Positions 1 to 7,612 of a DNA stretch of 64,000 nt are shown piece after piece (positions within the stretch are counted from its first letter, which is position 1; every line of letters starts with the position of its first letter). Source of the stretch: Natrarchaeobius oligotrophus. Its GTDB lineage: Archaea > Halobacteriota > Halobacteria > Halobacteriales > Natrialbaceae. The position numbers and the translations under genes are program-made. Below the pieces are notes generated by a model. That model saw only the letters and a list, made by a program, of their open reading frames with translations. It had not been told where the DNA came from and ran no database searches. Location: assembly GCF_003841465.1 (NCBI RefSeq), contig NZ_REFZ01000007.1:176510-240509 (forward strand). The letters run 5' to 3'.

Positions 1-102
1 CGACGGCGGGCCGGCGAGGCCGACGACGCTGAACGCGAGGGCTGTTGCCAGCAGGATGGCGCTCACGGAGAACGCGAATCGATGAATGGAGGGCGGGGAC
101 AT
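1..102 (-). CDS. N-terminal fragment of a membrane or exported protein
   Basis: An ATG at 102 reading leftwards opens a 34-residue frame that runs off the window edge. After a short polar head (MSPPSIHRF) comes a hydrophobic stretch from about residue 10 to 31, which fits a signal peptide or first transmembrane helix. The family cannot be named from this much sequence. It is divergent to the dehydrogenase at 283, so the 180 bases between probably hold both promoters. Confidence 0.55.
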   Translation of the reverse strand, partial: MSPPSIHRFAFSVSAILLATALAFSVVGLAGPPS

Positions 103-282
103 GCACGGCGGTTTCTCGAGCAGTCCCGTATAGATGTCGGATCGGCAATCTGTTTTCGCCGACGAACGAGCGTCGGTTCCGGCAACGATCAGCGTCAGAA
201 TTCCGGCGACGAGCGGTTGCGTAGACGACGTCGCCCCAACCCTATCAGCACCGTTATGACGTCCGTTGGAAAACGGACCCGT

Positions 283-1005
283 ATGCAGCGAGCCATCATC
301 GTCGGCGCGTCCTCCGGGATCGGCGAGGCGCTGGCCCGAGCGCTCGCCGACGACGGCTACGAGGTCGGACTGGCCGCCCGACGACGGGAGCGGATGAAAC
401 GGATCGGCGCGGAGTTGCCGACCCGCGCCGCGGTCGCGACGATGGACCTCACGGACGCCGAAGACGCCCGCGAGGGATTTTTCGAACTCGCGAGCGCGAT
501 GGAGTCGGTCGATCTGGTCGTCATCAGCGCCGGCGTCGGCCACCTGAACCGGGACCTCGAGTGGGGGCCGGAACGGGAGACGATCGACGTCAACGTTCGC
601 GGATTCGTCGCGATCGCGACCGCGGCGATGGAGCACTTCGAGTCGACCGGCGGCGGACACCTGGTCGGCATCTCCTCGGTCGGCGCGGTCTTCGGTAATC
701 CCGGCGCGCCGGCGTACAACGCTTCGAAGGCGTTCGTCTCGACGTACCTCGAGGGATTGCGCCACCGCCAGGCCGGCCGCGCGACCGACGTGACGGTCAC
801 GACCGTCGAGCCCGGCTTCGTCGACACCGAGATGGCGATGGGCGAGGACCTGTTCTGGGTGGCCTCGCCCGAGACCGCCGCGCGCCAGATCGCTCGAGCG
901 ATCGACCGAGAGCGCGATCACGCCTACGTGACGCGGCGCTGGCGACTCGTGGCCTGGCTGCTGAAAGCGATGCCGGAACCCCTGTTACGGCGAGTGATCG
1001 GTTGA
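283..1005 (+). CDS. short-chain dehydrogenase/reductase (SDR family)
   Basis: A 240-residue classical SDR, probably a cytoplasmic NAD(P)-dependent oxidoreductase of unknown substrate. The Rossmann glycine motif GASSGIGE lies at residues 8-15, an NNAG-equivalent ISAGVG about residue 80, the catalytic Ser in GISSVG and the YxxxK pair in YNASK at about 145-149. PGFVDTEM follows, as usual in the family. The frame is open upstream to 82, but the sequence before 283 lacks SDR character and the Rossmann strand begins right after this ATG. The tail residues MPEPLLRRVIG may touch the membrane, as in DltE/YqjQ-like SDRs. Confidence 0.88.
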   Translation: MQRAIIVGASSGIGEALARALADDGYEVGLAARRRERMKRIGAELPTRAAVATMDLTDAEDAREGFFELASAMESVDLVVISAGVGHLNRDLEWGPERETIDVNVRGFVAIATAAMEHFESTGGGHLVGISSVGAVFGNPGAPAYNASKAFVSTYLEGLRHRQAGRATDVTVTTVEPGFVDTEMAMGEDLFWVASPETAARQIARAIDRERDHAYVTRRWRLVAWLLKAMPEPLLRRVIG

Positions 1006-1035
1006 GGTCGATTCGGCTACTTCGCCGGTGGGCGT

Positions 1036-3408
1036 TCAATTTGTCCCGTCGAACCGATCGCGAACCTCGAGCGCCGCTTCGGTGCCGTACCGATCGACCA
1101 GCGGGCGGACCGCCGCTCCCAGCGCTCGCATGCACTGTCTCGCCGACGGGTACTCGAGGCGGTCCGCGACCGACGACCAGTCGCGGCCCTGCAGAACCCG
1201 CAGGACCAGCAACCGCTCCTCGCGGTCGCTCAACTCGACGCGCTCGGGGTTCGTCAGGAAGTACCGCACGACGAGGGCGCGAAACGGGCCGGGATCGACG
1301 TCGTACAGTCCGGGGCCGTACGCCGCACCGGCGACGACGCGCCACTCGTGATCGGTCACCTCGAGCGGCGGGGCGGCGTCTTCGTCCACGCTCCGGAGGA
1401 CTTCGCGGACGACGTCGGGCTCGAGGTCCGCGAGCGAGTCGGTACACAGCGCGGGGAACCGGCGGACGAACCACTCGGCGTGTCGGTCGTGGATCGCCTC
1501 GCCGGCCGCACTCGTCGGCTCGAGCATGAGCGCCGAGTGCTCGCCGCTGGCGTCGTTTCGCGTGGTCGAGACGTGGATCGTCCGGTAGCCGCTCTCGCGC
1601 CAGAATTCGAGTAGCTCCGGCGTCGCGCCGAAGCCGGTGCCGAGCCAGTCGACGGCCTCGGCTCCGTCGGGTGCGGCGTCGATACCGTCGGATTCAGCGC
1701 CGGACCCGCCCCCGTTCGAACGCGCGCCGGCGAACTCCTCGCGGACGCGCTCGAGGAGGTGCGAGCCGAGCCCACGCGAGCGAACCGCGGGGTGAATCGC
1801 GATCCGGACGACGCGCAGGCCGGCCGGCTCGCCCGCCGACTCGTCCCGAAGCTGGCTCGTGAGCACGTCCGGGAGCATGTTCCCCCGGACGCGTCCCCCC
1901 TCGTACATCTCGGCGCGCGTCGCGCGCGGGAGGTTTCCTTCTCGGGCCAGCAGCGCGACGCCCACGACGTGGCCGTCGTGGATCAGCGCGCGCACCTCGA
2001 GGTTGGGCGCGTCGAGCAGCCGCGCGAGGTCGTTCGGCTCGGTCCGGTAGTGCGCCAGCACGAGCAGCCCGAACGTCTCGCGCAGGAGCGGTTCGTCCGC
2101 AAGCAGTGCGTCGGGCTCGAGGCGGCGGTAGTCGACGGTTTCGGGATCCGCGTCGTCCACGAGCGGGGCGACCGGCGGCCGCGCGTCGAGCAAGAGCGCG
2201 CGAAACGCCCACACCTCGACGGGATCGCCGGCGGCGTACCGGATCGGATCGACGAGCGTGCGCTCCTCGACCGCGTGGTCGCTCTCGGCGAGCCGGTCGC
2301 GAAACCGAACCGAGAATCCTCGACCCGCGCCCTCGTAGCCGTGGATCGTCGTCGCGAACGCGATCCGGTCGGCCGCGAGAAACGACTCGAGCCGGGCGAC
2401 GGGAAGCGCCGCCGCCTCGTCGACGATCGCGACGTCCGCAGCCTCGAGTTCGGCCGCCGCGGCGGCGGGCTCGGCAAATCGCACCCGCCCCCCGGTCGCC
2501 GTCTCGATTCGCCGCTCGTCGACGGTCGTCGTCGCCTCGAGCGTCTCGCACAGCGCTCGCGCCCGCTCGAACACCTCTCGAGCGTTTCGCCATCCCGGCG
2601 CGGTGACGAGCACGTCCGCGCCGTCGGCGGCGAGCGCTCCCGCGGCCAGCCCCGCCGCGCTCGACTTTCCGCGGCCGCGGTCGGCCTCGAGGACGACGGC
2701 CCGCTTGGAGTGCTCGCCGCCCGCTCCGCCTGCGTCCCCGCCGCCGTCGCTCGCCGGCAGCAACGACTCGAGCGCCGAGACGGCGTCCGCCTGATCGGCC
2801 GTGCGACACGCCTCGTACGCGTCGGGGGGGAACCGCGCGTCGGGCGGAATCCCGATTTCCTCGCGGACGTCGCTCCGCGTCGGGGCCGGTCGCGTCAACC
2901 CGTCGGCCTCGATCCGCCCGCCATCGAGGTCGACGATCGCGACGCCGCGGTGGGCTCGGAGCGTCTCCACGAGTCGCCGCCGAAAGCGACCGGTGACGTC
3001 GGCGAGTTCGAACGGCGGAACGGCCAGCGACTCGTCGAACGCGCCCCGCCGGGCGGGCCAGTCCGCGAGCGACGGGACGAGCAGAACGAGGAGACCGCCC
3101 CCGTCGACCGCTCCGACGGCTTTCCCCAGCGCGTTGGGGCGAAGCCCGGCGTGGGCGTCGAGCGCGACGACCTCCCGGGTCGTCCCGAGGAGTGTCCCCG
3201 CGCGGGCCTGCTCGAGGTGCTCACAGCGCAGCCGATCGTCGGGTCCGACGAGCGTCGTGTCGGTTATAGCGACGGGGAGGTGGTCGAGAATCCTCTCGAG
3301 TGCGTCGTATCCGAGTTCGCGATCGCCGGCGAGCACCAGGAGTCGACGCTCGTTGTTACGGCTCGCCTCCTCGGTGAGCGCGGTAGCGACGGTAGTACCT
3401 ACGTGCAA
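1036..3408 (-). CDS. tmcA: tRNA(Met) cytidine acetyltransferase TmcA
   Basis: TmcA makes N4-acetylcytidine in tRNA (elongator Met position 34; archaeal homologues also acetylate other RNAs) using acetyl-CoA and ATP. The 790-residue protein has the family's full architecture: an N-terminal DUF1726-like domain (about 1-170), an RNA-helicase-like ATPase with Walker A EADRGRGKSS near 241-250 and a DEAA Walker B, a GNAT acetyltransferase domain with the acetyl-CoA loop RSRGLGSHLL near 540, and a C-terminal tRNA-binding domain. A low-complexity Gly/Asp insert precedes Walker A. The start MHVGTTVATAL is 30 bases downstream of a TATA box, so the mRNA is probably leaderless or nearly so. It is convergent with the SDR gene. 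Confidence 0.93.
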   Translation of the reverse strand: MHVGTTVATALTEEASRNNERRLLVLAGDRELGYDALERILDHLPVAITDTTLVGPDDRLRCEHLEQARAGTLLGTTREVVALDAHAGLRPNALGKAVGAVDGGGLLVLLVPSLADWPARRGAFDESLAVPPFELADVTGRFRRRLVETLRAHRGVAIVDLDGGRIEADGLTRPAPTRSDVREEIGIPPDARFPPDAYEACRTADQADAVSALESLLPASDGGGDAGGAGGEHSKRAVVLEADRGRGKSSAAGLAAGALAADGADVLVTAPGWRNAREVFERARALCETLEATTTVDERRIETATGGRVRFAEPAAAAAELEAADVAIVDEAAALPVARLESFLAADRIAFATTIHGYEGAGRGFSVRFRDRLAESDHAVEERTLVDPIRYAAGDPVEVWAFRALLLDARPPVAPLVDDADPETVDYRRLEPDALLADEPLLRETFGLLVLAHYRTEPNDLARLLDAPNLEVRALIHDGHVVGVALLAREGNLPRATRAEMYEGGRVRGNMLPDVLTSQLRDESAGEPAGLRVVRIAIHPAVRSRGLGSHLLERVREEFAGARSNGGGSGAESDGIDAAPDGAEAVDWLGTGFGATPELLEFWRESGYRTIHVSTTRNDASGEHSALMLEPTSAAGEAIHDRHAEWFVRRFPALCTDSLADLEPDVVREVLRSVDEDAAPPLEVTDHEWRVVAGAAYGPGLYDVDPGPFRALVVRYFLTNPERVELSDREERLLVLRVLQGRDWSSVADRLEYPSARQCMRALGAAVRPLVDRYGTEAALEVRDRFDGTN

Positions 3409-3437
3409 TTTCGTTGAGTTACAGTACGGAAAGGCGG

Positions 3438-3447
3438 GTTATATATC
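3438..3447 (-). promoter_or_regulatory. TATA box of tmcA
   Basis: The minus strand reads ATATATAACC here, a good haloarchaeal TATA element about 30 bases before the tmcA start at 3408. The rest of 3448-3762 holds no gene I can support; an open frame on the minus strand has no protein-like character. Confidence 0.55.
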
Positions 3448-3762
3448 GTACTCGTCGAAGATCACTGCACTTCCGCCCTCCACTCGACAGCCAGCACCGA
3501 GCGTCCTGGTTGCTCGAACAGGAGCGGTGAGTGAGTATTGCAATAGTCGCTCGCTTCAACTATTGGTTGTGAGAGGCCAACGTACGGTCGCCTACGCGAT
3601 TGAGTAAGGGGCTGTCGTTGACGAGCGCGAGAATAGAAACCAATGCAAATAACTACGTTATGCTGAGTTGGAATAAGAACTGAGAATGAGAACATATCGG
3701 TGGCTGGAACGCTTTCGTGAGGTGTGGTTGCGAAGTCGTCCTCATAGCGAAATCGATCATCA

Positions 3763-4122
3763 ATGTATCGCTTCTTGAGGACGAAAAGCCGGAATATCGG
3801 ACTTGCGCTGTGGCTATTCGGCATCGGTGCCGTAACGACCTGGACGGCTGTCGGTCACTACGAGAAGTATCTTACCGATGGCGTGGTCGCAGTCGTCGCA
3901 GATCCTGGGTTCGCGGTGTATCTCTTCACAATCATATTGGCACTGATACTTATGAGCGATGTGCTAACTTATCCACGCTACGCGGTTGTGGTATATACAG
4001 GCAGCGCTGGCATCATTAGTGCGGGCTACGTCCTGAAACCCCACTCAAGTCAGCTCCTCCTGAGTACGTTCTTCGCTACCGTGGCGTTGTACTATTTCGC
4101 CGTGACAATACTCGACCGGTGA
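3763..4122 (+). CDS. small integral membrane protein, unknown family
   Basis: A 119-residue protein with about four hydrophobic helices (roughly 12-29, 46-65, 70-90 and 97-116) separated by short polar turns. There is no recognised motif. It stands alone between tmcA and the ribosomal operon, and its AT content is slightly above its neighbours. The hydrophobic periodicity argues for a real membrane protein rather than a chance frame, but I do not recognise the family. Confidence 0.6.
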   Translation: MYRFLRTKSRNIGLALWLFGIGAVTTWTAVGHYEKYLTDGVVAVVADPGFAVYLFTIILALILMSDVLTYPRYAVVVYTGSAGIISAGYVLKPHSSQLLLSTFFATVALYYFAVTILDR

Positions 4123-4261
4123 ATGTCGATACGGTGAGGTTTGCTCGCACTCCTTGCGGTACTGTTGGTGCGATCTCATCGTTTTCGTTCACCTCATTTG
4201 GACGTCAGTCCGGTATTGACTCACTATGCCTCTCATTGACACCCACCCGACCGTTTGAACA

Positions 4262-4419
4262 CGCTTTTAAGGGGGGCAACGCTACTCGGAACTACACCCT
4301 ACGCGGGGTTGATGATGCTCCTAGCCTCACAGGACTTCCGCCGAACTCCGTTCGGCCCGGAACCCAGTTTCCGGACGGCAGGGGAGCGCGAGCCCACGCG
4401 TAGGAGAGGTGAACAACCA
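4262..4419 (+). promoter_or_regulatory. promoter and 5' leader of the ribosomal protein operon
   Basis: A TATA-like CTTTTAAG at 4264-4271 lies about 150 bases before the rpl7ae ATG, giving an untranslated leader of roughly 125 bases. The leader contains a small hairpin CCGAA-ctccg-TTCGG (about 4343-4357) and a strong Shine-Dalgarno sequence AGGAGAGGTGA ending 8 bases before the ATG. An L7Ae-type autoregulatory kink-turn might be expected; a box-C-like TTGATGATG occurs, but I find no matching CTGA box D. Confidence 0.5.
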
Positions 4420-4782
4420 ATGTCAGTCTACGTAACCACCGACATCCCAGCCGACCTCGCCGACGACGCCCTCGAGGCGCTCGAGGTCGCCCGAGACACG
4501 GGCCGAGTAAAGAAAGGAACAAACGAAACGACGAAAGCGATCGAGCGCGGCAACGCCGACCTCGTCTACGTCGCCGAGGACGTCTCGCCCGAGGAGATCG
4601 TGATGCACCTCCCCGAGCTCGCGGACGAAAAAGGCATTCCCGTGGTCTTCATCGAGACCCAGGACGACGTCGGTCACGCGGCCGGCCTCGAGGTCGGCTC
4701 GGCCGCCGCGGCGATCGTCGACTCCGGAGAGGCCTCCGGCGACGTCGAAGACATCGCCGACAAGGTCGAGGATCTCGACTGA
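4420..4782 (+). CDS. rpl7ae: 50S ribosomal protein L7Ae
   Basis: A 120-residue L7Ae family protein. It binds kink-turns in 23S rRNA and in box C/D, H/ACA and RNase P RNAs. The signature [19 protein letters not shown] (about 27-45) contains the RNA-contacting [26 protein letters not shown] and the hydrophobic [16 protein letters not shown] segment follow. The frame is open upstream, but the Shine-Dalgarno sequence directly before 4420 and the family N-terminus decide the start. It is first in the rpl7ae-rps28e-rpl24e-ndk operon; the next gene starts 11 bases after its stop. Confidence 0.96.
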   Translation: MSVYVTTDIPADLADDALEALEVARDTGRVKKGTNETTKAIERGNADLVYVAEDVSPEEIVMHLPELADEKGIPVVFIETQDDVGHAAGLEVGSAAAAIVDSGEASGDVEDIADKVEDLD

Positions 4783-4793
4783 GGTGATCAGAG

Positions 4794-5018
4794 ATGAGCG
4801 CTGAAGAGGAAGAAAGCGGCTCTACGCCCGCCGAGGTCATCGAGATCGTCGGCAAGACCGGCATGCACGGCGAAGCCATGCAGGTCAAATGCCGAATCAA
4901 GGAGGGCGAGAACCAGGGACGCATCATCACCCGCAACTGCCTCGGGCCGGTTCGCGAGGGCGACGTACTCCAGCTCCGCGAGACCGCACGCGAGGCCGAC
5001 TCCATCGGAGGACAATAG
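4794..5018 (+). CDS. rps28e: 30S ribosomal protein S28e
   Basis: A 74-residue S28e protein. The OB-fold core starts near residue 13 ([20 protein letters not shown]) and carries the family motifs [15 protein letters not shown] and LRETAREA at the C-terminus. The extra N-terminal residues [12 protein letters not shown] are an acidic tail common in haloarchaea. GGTGATCAGAG lies before the start as a ribosome-binding site. It sits between rpl7ae and rpl24e, the conserved archaeal order. Confidence 0.95.
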   Translation: MSAEEEESGSTPAEVIEIVGKTGMHGEAMQVKCRIKEGENQGRIITRNCLGPVREGDVLQLRETAREADSIGGQ

Positions 5019-5022
5019 CACA

Positions 5023-5571
5023 ATGGTCGAGAAACGAACCTGCGACTACACCGGGGAAGAGATCGAACCCGGCACGGGCATCATGTACGTCCGCAACGAC
5101 GGCACCGTGCTCCACTTCGTCGACTCGAAGGCGGAGAAAAACTACAAGCTCGGTCGCGAACCGCGCGACCTCGAGTGGACGGCGGAGGGACGGGCCGGCA
5201 AGGGTCCCGTCGAGGTCGACGCGACCGCCGACGAGGAAGCCGACCAGGACGAGGTCGTCGAAGCTGACGCGGACGAGGACCTCGAACCCGAAACGGCGAT
5301 CGACGACGACGCCGACGACGAAACCGAACCCGCAGGCGACGAAGACGTCGCCGAGAGCGAACCCCTCGAGGGCGAAGCCGAGGAAGCCGACGACGGTGAC
5401 CTCGAGGACGTCGAGGACGAATCCGTCGAGGACGAAGCTGAGGAAGCCGACGACGGCGACCTTGAGGACACCGAAGGTGGCGAAGAAGATGCCGAGGACG
5501 GATCCGACGCCGACGAAGTCGCTGAATCCGAGGCTTCCGACGAGGAAGACGAGGAGGACGAGGACCGATGA
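5023..5571 (+). CDS. rpl24e: 50S ribosomal protein L24e with long acidic C-terminal extension
   Basis: Residues 1-57 are the L24e core ([17 protein letters not shown], then a [18 protein letters not shown] region). Family members usually end near residue 60-70 and use four Cys to hold zinc. Here only Cys7 remains; the partners are replaced (YTG instead of YCG, SKAEKN instead of SKCE). About 120 more residues follow, almost all Asp, Glu, Ala and Ser, including an imperfect repeat of about 20 residues ([20 protein letters not shown], then [20 protein letters not shown]). The tail is in frame to an ATGA overlap with ndk, so it is part of the gene and not a run-on. I infer a disordered surface tail. 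Confidence 0.9.
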   Translation: MVEKRTCDYTGEEIEPGTGIMYVRNDGTVLHFVDSKAEKNYKLGREPRDLEWTAEGRAGKGPVEVDATADEEADQDEVVEADADEDLEPETAIDDDADDETEPAGDEDVAESEPLEGEAEEADDGDLEDVEDESVEDEAEEADDGDLEDTEGGEEDAEDGSDADEVAESEASDEEDEEDEDR

Positions 5572-6032
5572 GCGATCACGAGCGAACCTTCGTGATGGTC
5601 AAGCCGGACGCGTTCGCGCGCGGACTCGTCGGCGAGGTCATCTCCCGGCTCGAGGATCGCGGTCTCAAACTCGTCGGCATCAAAGTCGAGACGATGCCCC
5701 GCGAGCGAGCCGAAGAGCACTACAGCGAACACGAGGACAAACCGTTCTACGACGATCTCGTCGAGTTCATCACCTCCGGGCCCGTCGTGCCGATGGTCTG
5801 GGAGGGACAGGACGCGACGCGCCAGGTCCGCCAGATGATCGGCGAGACCGATCCGCTCGAGGCCGCTCCAGGAACGATCCGCGGCGACTACGCACTCGAT
5901 CTGGGACGCAACGTCGTTCACGCTGCCGACCACGAAGACGAGGGTGCGAACGAACGCGAGATCGCGATCCACTTCGACGAGGACGAACTCGCCGACTACG
6001 ATCAGCACGACGCTGGCTGGCTCTACGAGTAA
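5568..6032 (+). CDS. ndk: nucleoside-diphosphate kinase
   Basis: A 154-residue NDK that transfers the gamma phosphate between nucleoside triphosphates and diphosphates through a phospho-His. The N-terminal [19 protein letters not shown] and the [10 protein letters not shown] segment are canonical. The active-site His is in RNVVHAAD (about 121), where most homologues have HGSD. The start ATG overlaps the rpl24e stop (ATGA), so translation is coupled. This is the usual archaeal position of ndk, normally followed by infB, which is absent here. Confidence 0.95.
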   Translation: MSDHERTFVMVKPDAFARGLVGEVISRLEDRGLKLVGIKVETMPRERAEEHYSEHEDKPFYDDLVEFITSGPVVPMVWEGQDATRQVRQMIGETDPLEAAPGTIRGDYALDLGRNVVHAADHEDEGANEREIAIHFDEDELADYDQHDAGWLYE

Positions 6033-6079
6033 CCCGTCTCGGCTCGCGACCGGCCATTTTGACCACTCCCGTTCGTGAA

Positions 6080-6089
6080 GTATATAATA
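6080..6089 (+). promoter_or_regulatory. TATA box upstream of the winged-helix gene
   Basis: The sequence GTATATAATAC gives a strong TATA element about 100 bases before the gene at 6186, implying a leader of roughly 75 bases. It lies just downstream of the ndk stop and may also overlap ndk termination. Confidence 0.45.
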
Positions 6090-6185
6090 CAGGTATCGTT
6101 CTAGGTAGACGTAACATCTAATGTGTCGGCTGCAGTAGTGGGCGCTGGTGGTTTCGAATGGTAACTTACGGTAGGTGGTCCGTGG

Positions 6186-6566
6186 ATGCGTGAAACGGAG
6201 CGGGAATCGGCTACGCTCTCCGCCGAGACGACTCCGTCGTTGGACCTCGTTTTCAATCTCCTCGCGAACGAACGCCGCCGGTACGCTCTCTACTTCCTGT
6301 ACGAACAGCAGGACGGCGTCGCCACGGTCGAGGAGGTTACGGACAACGTCGCCGCCTTCGAGAATCGAAGTACTGGTCCCGAACCGCAGTCGGACCTGGA
6401 GGAACAAAAGCGTCAGATCCAGACGGAGCTTCGCCACGTTCACCTCCCGAAACTCGAGGACGCCGGCATCCTCGAGCACGATCAGCGAAGCGAAACCGTC
6501 CGGTACTGGACGCAGCCGACCCTCGAGGAGTGGCTCGAACACGCCTACCACAAGGAACTGACCTGA
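6186..6566 (+). CDS. winged-helix DNA-binding protein (DUF7344-like)
   Basis: A 126-residue cytoplasmic protein. The segment LDLVFNLLANERRRYALYFL (residues 19-38) is the first helix of the haloarchaeal DUF7344 winged-helix domain. It is followed by VATVEEVTDNVAAFE (helix-turn-helix), then LRHVHLPKLEDAGILEHDQR and a strand VRYWTQP typical of the wing. Such proteins are putative transcription regulators with unknown targets. Neighbours give no functional link. Family assignment is from remembered sequence pattern. Confidence 0.75.
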   Translation: MRETERESATLSAETTPSLDLVFNLLANERRRYALYFLYEQQDGVATVEEVTDNVAAFENRSTGPEPQSDLEEQKRQIQTELRHVHLPKLEDAGILEHDQRSETVRYWTQPTLEEWLEHAYHKELT

Positions 6567-6830
6567 CAGCCGACGACGGACGCGAACGCAGTCACGGTAC
6601 CGATCGAAGCCGTTGAAAGATTTAACACGACGTTCGTGGTGGATCCACGTGGCATTCACGGGCCACTTCCGTGGCTGCAACGTCATACCGTTCGCTGACA
6701 CGAGTGCACGAATTCACCGTCCGTCCGGGGATTCGGGCATTCGTCCGGCGATCGGTTATGGGGTGTGATATCATTTCACTCCTCAACACTTAACAGTCGA
6801 GACAGCAATACAAACTGTAGGTGCATTCCC

Positions 6831-7433
6831 ATGACTGACCACGAACTTCCACCACTTCCGTACGATTACGACGCATTGGAACCGGCGATCTCGGAGCAGG
6901 TCGTCACCTGGCATCACGACACTCACCATCAGGGGTACGTAAACGGCCTCAACTCCGCCGAAGAGGAACTCGCGGAAAACCGCGAGTCGGGCGACTTCGG
7001 CTCGACGCCCGCCGCCCTCGAGAACGTAACTCACAACGGCTGTGGACACTACCTCCACACACTGTTCTGGGAGAACATGTCGCCGGACGGCGGTGGCGAA
7101 CCCGAGGGCGACCTCGCCGACCGAATCGAGGAGGACTTCGGTTCCTACGAGGCCTGGAAGGGCGAGTTCGAGGCCGCCGCGGGCGCCGCGGGTGGCTGGG
7201 CGCTTCTGGTGTACGATCCCGTCGCCAAGCAGCTTCGGAACCTGAAAGTCGATCGCCACGACCTCCACGCGCTGTGGGGTGCGCATCCGATCCTCGCATG
7301 CGACGTCTGGGAACACTCGTACTACTACGACTACGGCCCGGACCGCGGCAGCTTCATCGAGGGCTTCTTCGACGTCGTCGACTGGGATACCGTCGACGAA
7401 GAGTACCAGAAGTGCCTCGACCACTTCGAGTAA
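6831..7433 (+). CDS. sod: superoxide dismutase (Mn/Fe type)
   Basis: A 200-residue Mn/Fe superoxide dismutase that converts superoxide to oxygen and peroxide. The N-terminal LPPLPYDYDALEP and the segments WHHDTHHQGYVNGLN and HNGCGHYLHTLFWENM carry the first two metal His residues. ACDVWEHSYYYDYG supplies the metal Asp and last His (DVWEHxYY). The upstream in-frame extension to 6765 lacks family similarity, so the ATG at 6831 is chosen. The 260 bases before it include a small inverted repeat CGTGG-tggat-CCACG near 6635. Confidence 0.95.
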   Translation: MTDHELPPLPYDYDALEPAISEQVVTWHHDTHHQGYVNGLNSAEEELAENRESGDFGSTPAALENVTHNGCGHYLHTLFWENMSPDGGGEPEGDLADRIEEDFGSYEAWKGEFEAAAGAAGGWALLVYDPVAKQLRNLKVDRHDLHALWGAHPILACDVWEHSYYYDYGPDRGSFIEGFFDVVDWDTVDEEYQKCLDHFE

Positions 7434-7612
7434 GCGACGAGTTAGTCCATTCCACTTTTCTTCGCGGACGGCAGCCGAGCAGCGTCCCGTGTCCACCCCG
7501 AGTCGAGTTCGTCGTCCGCGTCGTCGCGAGCGGCGGTTTCGGTACTCATCGTTCACGTCGATTGTGAACACACACCACTCTTTATCCGTGGGCACGTCGA
7601 TAGGTCGTCATC

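Noticed and set aside
3462..3824. Minus-strand frame of 120 codons upstream of the small membrane protein
   Set aside because: Composition has no acidic haloarchaeal bias, no motif is visible and it overlaps the better-supported membrane gene on the other strand.
4262..4419. L7Ae-binding kink-turn in the ribosomal operon leader
   Set aside because: A box-C-like sequence exists but no CTGA box D pairs with it in the leader.
5142..6701. Minus-strand frame of 519 codons across rpl24e and ndk
   Set aside because: It is the antisense image of the acidic tail (long Ser runs) and of ndk; the genes on the plus strand are certain.
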